NCBI GenBank assembly: GCA_947487165.1
Contig: CANKWX010000005.1
Location: 1 to 64,000 of the forward strand
Length of the DNA: 64,000 bases
From: Burkholderiales bacterium
GTDB lineage: Bacteria > Pseudomonadota > Gammaproteobacteria > Burkholderiales > Burkholderiaceae_E
Direction: 5' to 3'
A program made the position numbers and the translations under genes. The notes beneath the pieces were generated by a model. It was not told where the DNA came from. It ran no database searches and saw only the letters and a program-made list of their open reading frames with translations. Below, in pieces: positions 22,170 through 30,957 of the stretch (position 1 is the first letter of the stretch; every line of letters begins with the position of its first letter).

Positions 22170-23252
22170 ATGTTCATGCATGCAATGCCGACGGGCGCGA
22201 CGAGGGGTTCATTGATGGCCGCTTTGCTGATCAGTGTGGTGATGAGCGGCTTACTGATCGCGAGCCCTGCGCTGGCGCAGCCCGGATCCGAGGGATCGCC
22301 CCGCACGTCGCCTGCGCCAGGGAAATCCGGCGCCCGGACGATGGGCGACCTGACCCGGTTCAACCCCTCGATCGTGCGGATCGACACCCGCATTCCGGAA
22401 GACGCGACCTCTGCCAAAGGCCTGGGAACCTCCCGGGTTGGCACCGGCATCATTCTTGATGACAAGACCATCCTGACCATCGGCTACCTCACCATCGAGG
22501 CCGACTCGGTGATGGTGACCACCGCGTCGGGCAAGCGAATACCGGCATCGGTTGCCGGCTACGACCATGCCACCGGTTTCGGGCTGGTGCGTGCGCTCGT
22601 GCCGCTCGACGGCACACCGATGGCGCTGGGCGACTCTGATCGGGTGATTGAGCGTCAGCGGGTACTCACTCTCGGCCATGGTGAGCCCGAGGCAACCGAG
22701 TTGCTGGTGGTCTCGCGCAAGGTTTTCACAGGCGGGTGGGAATACCTGATCGAGCGCCCGATCTACACTTTTCCGCCGGTGAATAACTGGAGCGGTGCGG
22801 CGCTCATCAGCGAAGAAGGCAAACTGATCGGTGTCGGTTCACTGATCGTGGACGATGCGGCAAGCGCCCAGCGCAGCGTACCGGGCAATCTTTGGGTGCC
22901 GGTCAATCTGCTCAAGCCGATCATGGCCGAGCTCCTTGCCCGAGGCCGACGCAGCGACGACATCCATCCCTGGCTGGGCATCACCACCGAGACAGTGCGC
23001 GGCTATCTGATGGTGGTTCGTGTGGCACCGCGAGGGCCGGCCGACGAGGCCGGCGTGGCGCCGGGCGATATCGTGGTCGGCGTGGCCGGCGAGAAGGTCG
23101 CCGATCAGACCGAGTTCTACCGAAAACTCTGGAAGAGCGGGCCTGCCGGCACGCCGATCCCGCTGCGGCTCTTCAAGAACGGCGATGTCCGTGAGGTGAC
23201 GGTCAAATCCATCGACCGGGCCGACTTCCTGCGCAAGGCCACCGGTATCTGA
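22170..23252 (+). CDS. HtrA/DegP-like PDZ protein with degenerate catalytic triad
   Basis: This 360-aa exported protein has a signal peptide to about residue 37 (SLMAALLISVVMSGLLIASP then ALAQ). A trypsin-like domain at about 60-245 is followed by a PDZ domain at about 255-345 (WLGITTE, RGPADEAGVAPGDIVVGVAG). The triad is broken. The TxNH histidine is Tyr106 (ILTIGYLT) and the DIALI aspartate is Gly136 (HATGFGLV); a serine remains at 208 (NWSGAALI). It is therefore probably a non-proteolytic binding or chaperone-like protein. ATG at 22170 is preceded by AGGAG seven bases upstream. It converges on parB with a 47-bp gap and diverges from DUF1028. Confidence 0.85.
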   Translation: MFMHAMPTGATRGSLMAALLISVVMSGLLIASPALAQPGSEGSPRTSPAPGKSGARTMGDLTRFNPSIVRIDTRIPEDATSAKGLGTSRVGTGIILDDKTILTIGYLTIEADSVMVTTASGKRIPASVAGYDHATGFGLVRALVPLDGTPMALGDSDRVIERQRVLTLGHGEPEATELLVVSRKVFTGGWEYLIERPIYTFPPVNNWSGAALISEEGKLIGVGSLIVDDAASAQRSVPGNLWVPVNLLKPIMAELLARGRRSDDIHPWLGITTETVRGYLMVVRVAPRGPADEAGVAPGDIVVGVAGEKVADQTEFYRKLWKSGPAGTPIPLRLFKNGDVREVTVKSIDRADFLRKATGI

Positions 23253-23299
23253 GGGCGCGAGATTGGGGGCCCGGCTTGGGGCGCGGGTTTGGTCCTGGC

Positions 23300-24208
23300 T
23301 TAGTCGCCGATCCGATCTGCATCCAGACCCATTGCGGCCCGCAGACCTTCGAACTGCTCTGCCGAATCGAAGCGAATGACCAGTCGGCCCTTGCCACGGG
23401 CATTGGCCTGCAGCTCGACCGCCGCCTGAAGGTGTTCGGCAATCAGCTCCTGCAGCCGCTGCAGGTCGGGATCGATCTGGCGCCGCGATCCGCCGGAGCT
23501 CGTGCCTGACTGCGAGGGCTGTGACTGCTGCTGCACCACCAGCCGCTCGGTTTCACGGACCGACAGCCGCTTTTCGACCACCTGATTCGCTGCCAGGATC
23601 TGCTCGGCGCGCTCGAGCGCCAGCAGGGCCCGAGCGTGACCCATCTCGAGGTCGCCGGCCAGCAGCATGGTCTGTACCGGCGCGGCCAGATTCAACAGCC
23701 GCAGCAGGTTTGAGGTGGCGCTGCGCGAGCGTCCGATCGCCTCGGATGCCTGCTCGTGGGTGTACTGGAACTCGTCGAGCAGACGGCGAATCGCCTGCGC
23801 TTCTTCAAGGGGATTGAGGTCCTCGCGCTGGATGTTCTCGATCAGGGCCATTGCCAGCGCATTCTGGTCGGAGACATCGCGCAGCATCACCGGCACCTCG
23901 TCGAGTCCGGCCAGCCTGGCTGCCCGAAAGCGACGTTCGCCGGCGATGATCTCGTAGCGATCGGCGGCCAGGGGGCGCACGACGATCGGCTGCATCATGC
24001 CGTGCTGGCGGATCGATGCGGCAAGTTCCTGCAGCGAGCTTTCATCCATGCGGGTGCGCGGCTGATAGCGCCCGGCCTGCAGCTTGTCGAGCGGCAGCGT
24101 CGAGGGCGCCCGAATGCCTCCGGCATCCATCTCGGCCGATGGCTCGAAGCTCTCGCCGAGCAGGTTCTCGAGTCCGCGGCCGAGGCCTTTTGGTTTTTTC
24201 GCAATCAT
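23300..24208 (-). CDS. parB: Chromosome-partitioning protein ParB
   Basis: ParB binds parS, uses CTP to slide and spread, and guides origin segregation with ParA. The 302-aa protein has the N-terminal ParA-stimulating region MIAKKPKGLGRGLENLLGES, the CTP-binding motifs AGERRFRAARLAG and ENIQREDLNPLEEA, a helix-turn-helix (YTHEQASEAIGRSRSATSNL) and a C-terminal dimer domain. ATG at 24208 was chosen by this N-terminus. It lies downstream of parA, with the cognate parS sites about 4 kb away upstream of mnmG. It normally precedes atpI in this order; here about 10.7 kb separates them. Confidence 0.97.
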   Translation of the reverse strand: MIAKKPKGLGRGLENLLGESFEPSAEMDAGGIRAPSTLPLDKLQAGRYQPRTRMDESSLQELAASIRQHGMMQPIVVRPLAADRYEIIAGERRFRAARLAGLDEVPVMLRDVSDQNALAMALIENIQREDLNPLEEAQAIRRLLDEFQYTHEQASEAIGRSRSATSNLLRLLNLAAPVQTMLLAGDLEMGHARALLALERAEQILAANQVVEKRLSVRETERLVVQQQSQPSQSGTSSGGSRRQIDPDLQRLQELIAEHLQAAVELQANARGKGRLVIRFDSAEQFEGLRAAMGLDADRIGD

Positions 24209-24272
24209 GCTGAGAGGGGGTTCCGGTTGGGATCGTAAGGGGGGATGGGAATCGACCGGGGCGGCAGGCGGA

Positions 24273-25043
24273 TCACATCGTCTTTGCGCGCTCGACCATC
24301 TCGGCACCGAACTCGAGATACGCCTTGGCGCCGCGCGACGCCGGGTCGAAGACCACACCCGGCAATCCATGGCTCGGCGCCTCGGCCAGCCTGACATTGC
24401 GGGGAATGACGGTGCGAAACACCTTGTCGCCGAAATGCTTCTCGAGCTGCGCCGAAACCTGCTGTGACAGGGTCATGCGCGGATCGAACATCACTCGCAG
24501 CAGTCCGATGACCTTGAGATTGCTGTTCAGATTGGCGTGAACTTTCTTGATGGTTGCCACCAGATCCGACAAGCCCTCAAGCGCAAAGTATTCGCACTGC
24601 ATCGGAATCACCACGCCGTGGGCGGCGCACAAGGCATTCAGGGTCAGCAGCGACAGCGCCGGCGGCGCGTCGATGAGGACGAAGTCGTACTGGTCGTCGA
24701 CCGCTGCGAGTGCGTCCTTCAGGCGAGTCTCGCGATGCTCGAAATCGATCAGGTCGATTTCAGCGCCGGCAAGTTCGCGGTTGGCCGGCAGGAGATGGTA
24801 GCCGGCAGCCTCGGCCCAGACGGTGGTCTCGTCAGCATCCGACATGCCGATGAGGACCTGGTAGACGGTGGTCTTGAGCGTGCGCTTGTCAATGCCGCTG
24901 CCCATGGTCGCATTGCCCTGCGGGTCGAGATCGACCAGCAGGACGCGCTGGCCGAGCTTGGCCAGGCCGGCGGCGAGGTTCACCGACGTCGTGGTCTTGC
25001 CGACGCCGCCCTTCTGATTTGCGATGGTGAAAATCCTGGCCAC
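24273..25043 (-). CDS. parA: Chromosome-partitioning ATPase ParA (Soj)
   Basis: ParA is a deviant Walker ATPase that binds DNA non-specifically and drives ParB-parS segregation. The 256-aa protein begins VARIFTIANQKGGVGKTTTS, with both lysines of the deviant Walker A, and contains VLLVDLDPQGNATMGSG and DFVLIDAPPALSLLTLNAL. The start is GTG at 25043. An upstream in-frame extension of 90 codons overlaps rsmG and shows no homology. It sits 52 bp after rsmG. Confidence 0.97.
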   Translation of the reverse strand: MARIFTIANQKGGVGKTTTSVNLAAGLAKLGQRVLLVDLDPQGNATMGSGIDKRTLKTTVYQVLIGMSDADETTVWAEAAGYHLLPANRELAGAEIDLIDFEHRETRLKDALAAVDDQYDFVLIDAPPALSLLTLNALCAAHGVVIPMQCEYFALEGLSDLVATIKKVHANLNSNLKVIGLLRVMFDPRMTLSQQVSAQLEKHFGDKVFRTVIPRNVRLAEAPSHGLPGVVFDPASRGAKAYLEFGAEMVERAKTM

Positions 25044-25095
25044 GTCTGCAAGGCTCCGTCTGGGTAAAAGGGGGGAGGTGTCGGCTCGGTGCGGG

Positions 25096-25857
25096 TCAGG
25101 CGGAGCGGGAGGGTGCAGATGTGGGCGCCGTTGCCGGTGCCCTTGCTGTCGCGGGCGCTTCGCCTTGTTGATCGGCAGCCTGCGGGGCCGATCGGCCGGC
25201 GTGTCGAATGAGCACAAGATGACGCTGCGCCGCGAGGAAGGGCACCTGCAGGGCTTCGATCTCGACCTGGCAATGAGTGGGCAGCTCGGCACATTCAGAC
25301 TCGAGACCGGCACGCTGGCCCTTCATAGCCGCCAGCAGCGTCGACGGCCCGATCAGACCGGACGCAGCGTCGACGAAGTCAGCCATCGACGCGAAGGCCC
25401 GGCAGATCACCAGATCGACCTGCCGAGTCAGTGCCTGGGCACGCCCAGCAAAGACCTCGACGTTTGTAAGCGCAAGCTCCGCGCAAGATTGCCGCTGGAA
25501 GGCGGCCTTCTTGCCAACCGGCTCGATCGACAGCACCTTGGCAGTCGGAAAGACGATCGCCAGCGGCAAGCCCGGCAGACCAGCGCCCGACCCGACATCG
25601 GCGATCGTTGCGCCAGACAAATCGATAGACCGGCTCAGCGGGGCGATGATCGCCAGTGAATCGAGCAGGTGCTGAATCAGCATCTGCTCCGGGTCTCTGA
25701 CAGCGGTGAGGTTGTAGACCGCGTTCCACTTGCTCATCAGCGACAGAAACGCCAGGAGCTTTTCCTGCACAGGCAATGCCAGGTCGAGACCAACTTGCGC
25801 AGCACCCTCCTGAAGTCGCTGCGCGAGATGAGGGAGGGTTTGACCGGCGGCTGACAT
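25096..25857 (-). CDS. rsmG: 16S rRNA (guanine-527-N7)-methyltransferase
   Basis: RsmG (GidB) methylates N7 of G527 in 16S rRNA using SAM. The SAM site IADVGSGAGLPGLPLAIVFP, the motif KWNAVYNLTAVRDPEQMLIQHLLDSL (key part NLTAVRDPEQMLIQHLLDSL) and LVICRAFASMADF are family features. With ATG at 25857 the protein is 253 aa, longer than the usual 205-230 because of an Ala/Pro-rich tail of about 35 residues (GEAPATARAPATAPTSAPSR). ATG at 25878 would overlap mnmG by 11 bases and is the alternative start. Confidence 0.95.
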   Translation of the reverse strand: MSAAGQTLPHLAQRLQEGAAQVGLDLALPVQEKLLAFLSLMSKWNAVYNLTAVRDPEQMLIQHLLDSLAIIAPLSRSIDLSGATIADVGSGAGLPGLPLAIVFPTAKVLSIEPVGKKAAFQRQSCAELALTNVEVFAGRAQALTRQVDLVICRAFASMADFVDAASGLIGPSTLLAAMKGQRAGLESECAELPTHCQVEIEALQVPFLAAQRHLVLIRHAGRSAPQAADQQGEAPATARAPATAPTSAPSRSA

Positions 25858-25867
25858 CGACGATCGT

Positions 25868-27760
25868 TCAGGCGGCATCTTGCGCAGCACCGGCCCGCAG
25901 TCGCTTGAGATGGACCAGCAGCAGCGAGACCGCTGCCGGGGTAATGCCTTGCATCCGCGAGGCTTGCCCGACGGTCTGCGGCCGATGCTGCGCCAGTCGC
26001 TGGCGCACCTCGACCGAAAGCCCTCGAACATCGGCGTACACGATATCGGTCGGAATCGGCTGATGCTCCTGATGGCTGACACGCTCGACCTCTGCCTGCT
26101 GCCGAACGATATAGCCCTGATACTTGAGCTGGATCTCTACCTGCTCGGCAACCGCCTGATCGGTCGCGCCAGGCCCTGTCGCCTCGATCACCGCGCGATA
26201 CGCGACGTCGGGGCGGCGGACCAAATCAGCGAGCGAGTATTCGCGCTCAATCGGCGCGCCCAGCAAGGCTGTGGCCCGCGCTTCATCGAGCACCTTGGGA
26301 TTGACCCAAGTACTGCGCAGGCGCTGCAGTTCGGTTTCGATCGCGTCCCGTTTACGGCAGAACGCGTCCCAGCGTCCATCGTCGACGCAACCAAGCGTTC
26401 GACCGATCTCGGTCAGACGCAGGTCGGCATTGTCTTCGCGCAGACTGAGCCGATATTCCGCCCGGCTGGTGAACATCCGATAGGGTTCAGCGACGCCCCG
26501 CGTGATCAGGTCATCCACCAGCACGCCGAGATAGGCCTGGTTGCGAGCCGGGCACCAGGCATCACGCGACTGGGTCTGCAAGGCGGCATTGATACCAGCG
26601 AGCAAGCCCTGAGCCGCCGCTTCTTCATAACCGGTCGTACCGTTAATCTGCCCGGCAAAAAACAAGCCGCTAATCGACTTGGTTTCGAGCGATGCCTTCA
26701 GCGCGCGTGGGTCGTAGTAGTCGTACTCGATCGCATAGCCGGGGCGAAGGATGTGGGCGTTCTCCAGACCGACCATCGACCGGACGAGACTGATCTGGAC
26801 ATCGAAGGGCAGGCTGGTCGAGACACCGTTGGGATAGAACTCGTGAGTGGTCAGCCCCTCAGGCTCGAGGAAGATCTGGTGCGATGTCTTGCTGGCAAAA
26901 CGGTGAATCTTGTCTTCAATCGATGGGCAATAGCGAGGCCCCACGCCCTCAATCACCCCGGTATACATGGGCGACCTGTCCAGGCCCGACCGAATGATCT
27001 CGTGCGTTTGTTCGTTGGTATGGGTGATCCAGCAAGGCATCTGACGCGGATGCTGCGCCGCAGTGCCCAGAAAGGAGAACACCGGAATCGGATCACTGTC
27101 GCCGGGCTGAATCTCGAGGCGAGCAAAATCAATTGATCGTCCGTCGATGCGAGGCGGCGTGCCGGTCTTGAGACGACCTTGTGGCAAGTTCAGATCTTTG
27201 AGTCGAGCGCCGAGCGACAGTGCGGGCGGATCACCGGCCCGGCCTGCTGAATAGTGATTCAGACCAACATGGATCAGGCCGTTCAAGAACGTCCCCGCAG
27301 TGACCACCACTGTTTGGGACTCGAATCGAATCCCGGTTTGTGTGACGGCGCCAATCACCCGATCACCCTGAACGATCAGATCATCGACAGCTTGCTGAAA
27401 GAGCCAAAGATTCGGCTGGTTTTCAAGGCGAGAACGGATGGCCTGGCGATAGAGCACACGGTCGGCCTGAGCGCGAGTCGCCCTGACCGCCGGACCCTTG
27501 CTGGAGTTGAGGATCCGAAACTGAATGCCAGCCTCGTCTGTCGCAGACGCCATGGCACCGCCAAGTGCGTCGACTTCTTTGACCAGATGACCTTTTCCAA
27601 TGCCGCCAATCGATGGATTACACGACATCTGGCCGAGGGTTTCGATGTTGTGGGTCAGCAGCAGAGTGCGGACGCCCATCCTCGCCGCCACCAGCGCGGC
27701 TTCGGTACCAGCATGGCCGCCACCGACGACGATGACGTCAAAACGCTCGGGAAAGTTCAT
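25868..27760 (-). CDS. mnmG: tRNA uridine-5-carboxymethylaminomethyl modification enzyme MnmG (GidA)
   Basis: MnmG, with MnmE, installs the cmnm5 group at the wobble uridine of certain tRNAs using FAD, NADH and methylene-THF. The 630-aa protein has the FAD site [20 protein letters not shown], the [20 protein letters not shown] signature, and the Cys-containing segment and helical C-terminal MnmE/tRNA domain ending in [14 protein letters not shown]. It is the first gene of the mnmG-rsmG-parA-parB group. A TATAAT box and a parS site lie directly upstream. Confidence 0.98.
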   Translation of the reverse strand: MNFPERFDVIVVGGGHAGTEAALVAARMGVRTLLLTHNIETLGQMSCNPSIGGIGKGHLVKEVDALGGAMASATDEAGIQFRILNSSKGPAVRATRAQADRVLYRQAIRSRLENQPNLWLFQQAVDDLIVQGDRVIGAVTQTGIRFESQTVVVTAGTFLNGLIHVGLNHYSAGRAGDPPALSLGARLKDLNLPQGRLKTGTPPRIDGRSIDFARLEIQPGDSDPIPVFSFLGTAAQHPRQMPCWITHTNEQTHEIIRSGLDRSPMYTGVIEGVGPRYCPSIEDKIHRFASKTSHQIFLEPEGLTTHEFYPNGVSTSLPFDVQISLVRSMVGLENAHILRPGYAIEYDYYDPRALKASLETKSISGLFFAGQINGTTGYEEAAAQGLLAGINAALQTQSRDAWCPARNQAYLGVLVDDLITRGVAEPYRMFTSRAEYRLSLREDNADLRLTEIGRTLGCVDDGRWDAFCRKRDAIETELQRLRSTWVNPKVLDEARATALLGAPIEREYSLADLVRRPDVAYRAVIEATGPGATDQAVAEQVEIQLKYQGYIVRQQAEVERVSHQEHQPIPTDIVYADVRGLSVEVRQRLAQHRPQTVGQASRMQGITPAAVSLLLVHLKRLRAGAAQDAA

Positions 27761-27797
27761 GGCAGTCGGGGCAGGGAATCAAACCAAGGGGAGGCGA

Positions 27798-27803
27798 ATT
27801 ATA
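27798..27803 (-). promoter_or_regulatory. Consensus -10 box of the mnmG-rsmG-parAB promoter
   Basis: On the minus strand TATAAT spans 27803-27798, 38 bases before the mnmG start. No good -35 hexamer is seen at 16-18 bp; that space is filled by the first parS palindrome (27809-27824). ParB bound there would be expected to compete with RNA polymerase. Confidence 0.65.
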
Positions 27804-27808
27804 GGCGC

Positions 27809-27824
27809 TGTTTCACGTGAAACA
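27809..27824. promoter_or_regulatory. parS centromere site 1 (perfect)
   Basis: TGTTTCACGTGAAACA matches the universal bacterial parS consensus at all 16 positions, inside a 20-bp perfect palindrome (27807-27826). It is the ParB-loading site and lies within the mnmG promoter. Confidence 0.95.
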
Positions 27825-27907
27825 GCCACTTCGACACTTTGGTCTTAGGTAACAGCACTCACCGGGACGCTCCGGGCCTCACATCACCGCTCATCACCCA
27901 GCCGGAA

Positions 27908-27923
27908 TGTTTCACGTGAAACA
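27908..27923. promoter_or_regulatory. parS centromere site 2 (perfect)
   Basis: This is a second perfect TGTTTCACGTGAAACA, 99 bp from the first, in the gap between mnmG and the GMC oxidoreductase gene. Confidence 0.95.
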
Positions 27924-28037
27924 GCTAATGGCCCAAGTCGAGCGTCAGCAGGAGCGCCGATGCAAAGCGCCTGACCTGGCCGGCCGATGTCGTCACTCAG
28001 CATCCCAGGCATTGGCGATCACCACAAACCCACCTCG

Positions 28038-28053
28038 TGTTCCACGTGAAACA
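28038..28053. promoter_or_regulatory. parS centromere site 3 (one mismatch)
   Basis: TGTTCCACGTGAAACA differs from the consensus at one base in the left arm. It lies 130 bp from site 2 and abuts the stop codon of the GMC oxidoreductase gene (28054). Confidence 0.88.
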
Positions 28054-29718
28054 TCAACGTGCGTCCGCGATCACCATCTCCGCGCCCCGCTCAGCAATCA
28101 TCAAAGTCGGAGAGTTAGTATTCCCTGAAGTAATCGTCGGCATCACCGAAGCATCAATCACTCGCAGCCCCGTGACCCCGCGCACCCGTAAGCGCCCATC
28201 CACAACCGCCATCGGATCGGCATCGACCCCCATCTTCGCCGTGCCGACCGGATGGAAGATCGTTGTCCCGATCTTCCCGGCCGCCTGAACCAACTCATCC
28301 TCGGTCTGATATTCAAGACCGGGCATGAACTCCTCGGGGCGATACCGCGCCAGCGCCGGCATCCCAAGGATTTGGCGAGTCACGCGAATGGCATTGGCCG
28401 CTACCGCCTGGTCATAAGGGTCTGACAGATAATTCGGCTGAATCTCCGGAGCCTGACGCCAGTCCGGGCTGCCTGCCCGCACCCAGCCACGCGACGCCGG
28501 ACGCAGTTGGCAAACCGATGCGGTCACCGCCGGGTAGCGATGCAAGGGCTCACCGAATCGGTCAAGCGACAAAGGCTGAACGTGATACTCGAGGTCAGGA
28601 AACTCGAGCGACGGGTCGCTACGGGTAAACGCTCCCAACTGACTTGGCGACATGGTCAACGGCCCACGTCGCCACAGCGCATATTGCAAACCCATCCAGG
28701 CCTTACCGACCAGGCTGTTCGCCTGTTGATTCAGAGTGACCGCGTTCTGCACCTTAAAGGCCAAGCGCATCTGCAGATGGTCCTGAAGATTCCCGCCGAC
28801 GCCAGGAGACGAGTGCGTCACCGGGATACCGAGCCCCTGCAACCAGGCCGCATCGCCAACGCCTGACAGCTGAAGCAGATGCGGCGAGCTCACTGCGCCT
28901 GCCGCCAGAATCACCTCGCCGCGCGCACGGACGAACAACTCGGTACCGATGCCGCCCTTTCCACGAACCAGCTCCACGCCGACCGCACGCCGCTCCTCAA
29001 AGCGCACTCGCTTAACCTGAGCATGGGTCCAGACGGTCAGATTAGGACGCGACTGAACCGGTCGCAAGAACGCTTTGCTGGCATTCCAGCGCACCCCGCG
29101 CCGCTGGTTGACTTCGAAATAACCGCAACCGAAGTTGTCGCCGCGATTGAAATCGTCACTGTTCGGGATGCCAGCCTGCGCAGCCGCCTCCCGAAAGGAA
29201 TCCAGAATCGCCCAGGAGATCCTGGGCTTCTCGACCCGCCACTCGCCGCCATGACCATGCAGGGCGTCGGTGCCACCCTCATCGAGGCCGTGATAACTCT
29301 CGTGTTTGAGGAAGTAGGGCAAAACATCATCCCAACTCCAGCCCTGATTGCCGGCCTCGACCCACTTGCGATAGTCGCCGCGTTGGCCACGCATATAGAT
29401 CATGCCGTTGATCGATGAGCAGCCGCCCAGCGTCTTCCCACGCGGATAAATCAGGCTGCGGCCATTCAAACCTGGCTCTGCCTGCGTCCTGAATCGCCAG
29501 TCGGTTCTCGGGTTATCAATGCAATAGAGATAGCCGACCGGGATGTGGATCCAGATCCAGTCATCCGGCCCACCGGCCTCGAGCAAGAGCACCCGCTTGG
29601 ACGGATCGGCCGACAAGCGATTGGCAAGCAGACATCCCGCCGTGCCTGCACCCACGATCACATAGTCGAACTCCGCCGCCGCAGCGGACCCTGCAGTCGA
29701 GCCGGCACCATCACTCAT
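28054..29718 (-). CDS. GMC-family FAD oxidoreductase (choline/alcohol dehydrogenase-like)
   Basis: GMC enzymes oxidise alcohols with FAD. The 554-aa protein has the dinucleotide site DYVIVGAGTAGCLLANRLSA, the first signature GKTLGGCSSINGMIYMRG, the second signature GAVSSPHLLQLSGVGD, and the C-terminal active-site region IFHPVGTAKMG with TSGNTNSPTLMIAE. ATG at 29718 follows a strong AGGGGGAG; an in-frame start at 29736 adds six residues. It heads towards parS and is probably co-transcribed with the upstream dehydrogenase genes (68-bp gap). The substrate is not determined; choline is only one option. Confidence 0.92.
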   Translation of the reverse strand: MSDGAGSTAGSAAAAEFDYVIVGAGTAGCLLANRLSADPSKRVLLLEAGGPDDWIWIHIPVGYLYCIDNPRTDWRFRTQAEPGLNGRSLIYPRGKTLGGCSSINGMIYMRGQRGDYRKWVEAGNQGWSWDDVLPYFLKHESYHGLDEGGTDALHGHGGEWRVEKPRISWAILDSFREAAAQAGIPNSDDFNRGDNFGCGYFEVNQRRGVRWNASKAFLRPVQSRPNLTVWTHAQVKRVRFEERRAVGVELVRGKGGIGTELFVRARGEVILAAGAVSSPHLLQLSGVGDAAWLQGLGIPVTHSSPGVGGNLQDHLQMRLAFKVQNAVTLNQQANSLVGKAWMGLQYALWRRGPLTMSPSQLGAFTRSDPSLEFPDLEYHVQPLSLDRFGEPLHRYPAVTASVCQLRPASRGWVRAGSPDWRQAPEIQPNYLSDPYDQAVAANAIRVTRQILGMPALARYRPEEFMPGLEYQTEDELVQAAGKIGTTIFHPVGTAKMGVDADPMAVVDGRLRVRGVTGLRVIDASVMPTITSGNTNSPTLMIAERGAEMVIADAR

Positions 29719-29786
29719 TGCGCTCCCCCTGATCATCCCAACCCATCAAGCCCATCCGGCCAAGCGGCTCATCACGGCTCGACACC

Positions 29787-30917
29787 TCAATCCATCACAA
29801 TGACTTGCCTGACCGACTCACCACGGGCCAGACGATCGAGCGCCGGGTTGATCTCATCGAGGCGAATCGTCTCACTCAGCAATTGGTCGACCGGCAGGCG
29901 TCCCGCCCGGAACATCGCCACAAAGCGAGGCACATCCCGGCTCGGCACACAGGAGCCGATATAGCTGCCCTTGATCGTGCGCTCCTCGGCAATCATCGAC
30001 ACCGCCTGCAGCGGCCAGATCGCCGCCGGATTGGGCAGACCGGCCGACACTGTGGTGCCACCGCGCCGAGTGATGCGGTAAGCAAGCTCCAGCGCCGGCA
30101 CTGCACCTGCCATTTCGAAGGCATAGTCGACTCCCCCGCCGGTGGCCGCCTTAACCTGCGCAAGCACCTCCGGATCGCGGGCATCGAACACCTGGGTCGC
30201 TCCCAACTGAAGCGCCCGCTCGAGCTTTGCCGGCAGGACGTCAATCGCGATCACATCGCGAGCACCTGCCGCAATCGCCGCCATCAGCGACGAAAAACCG
30301 ACCCCGCCCAGACCGACCACCGCGGTTTTTGCCCCGGCCTCGATCCGGGCGGTGTTGAAGACCGCCCCCGCACCCGTCAATACCGCGCAACCGAAAAGCG
30401 CCGCTTGTGTCCACGGGAGATCCCGATCAATTGGCACGACCGAGCGCCGCGACACGGTGGCGTATTCCGCAAAGGCCGCGCAGCCCATGTGATGGTGCAG
30501 CGTGCCGCCACCCACCAGCGACAGCCGCCGATAACCGCCGAGCAAACCGCCGGCCGCATTGGACTCCCCACCCGGCCCGCACAGCGCCGGACGCCCGACC
30601 GAGCAGTCGGGGCAGGCGCCGCAGGACGGCCGAAACACCAGCACGACGTGATCACCCACTTTCACGTCGAGCACGGCCGATCCGACCTCGACCACCTCAG
30701 CCGCCGCCTCGTGACCCGGCACAATCGGCACCGGCCAGGGTCGATCGCCATTGATCGCCGACAGATCGGAGTGACACAGCCCGGCAGCGCGGATCTTGAC
30801 CCGCAACTCACCCGGGCCGGGATCAGCCAAGTCGACCTCCTCGATCGACAGGGGACGACTCTGGGCATAAGGCGCCGGCAATCCGATCTGCCGAAGCACT
30901 GCGGCGCGCACCTTCAT
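29787..30917 (-). CDS. Zinc-dependent alcohol dehydrogenase
   Basis: This is a medium-chain NAD(P)-dependent alcohol dehydrogenase. The 376-aa protein has the catalytic zinc ligands in GLCHSDLSAINGD and VPGHEAAAEVVEVG, the structural zinc lobe CGACPDCSVGRPALC and the cofactor motif AVVGLGGVGFSSLMAAIAAG. The full zinc sets suggest an active enzyme near the class III/benzyl alcohol type. ATG at 30917 is preceded by GGGAGGA. It lies 40 bp after the semialdehyde dehydrogenase gene and probably feeds it aldehyde. Confidence 0.92.
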   Translation of the reverse strand: MKVRAAVLRQIGLPAPYAQSRPLSIEEVDLADPGPGELRVKIRAAGLCHSDLSAINGDRPWPVPIVPGHEAAAEVVEVGSAVLDVKVGDHVVLVFRPSCGACPDCSVGRPALCGPGGESNAAGGLLGGYRRLSLVGGGTLHHHMGCAAFAEYATVSRRSVVPIDRDLPWTQAALFGCAVLTGAGAVFNTARIEAGAKTAVVGLGGVGFSSLMAAIAAGARDVIAIDVLPAKLERALQLGATQVFDARDPEVLAQVKAATGGGVDYAFEMAGAVPALELAYRITRRGGTTVSAGLPNPAAIWPLQAVSMIAEERTIKGSYIGSCVPSRDVPRFVAMFRAGRLPVDQLLSETIRLDEINPALDRLARGESVRQVIVMD

Positions 30918-30957
30918 CGACGTCCTCCCATCAGACAGACCCTTCGAGCACAACCCA

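Noticed and set aside
28038-28053. Terminator of the GMC oxidoreductase gene
   Set aside because: The palindrome next to the stop codon matches the parS sequence and lacks a U tract.
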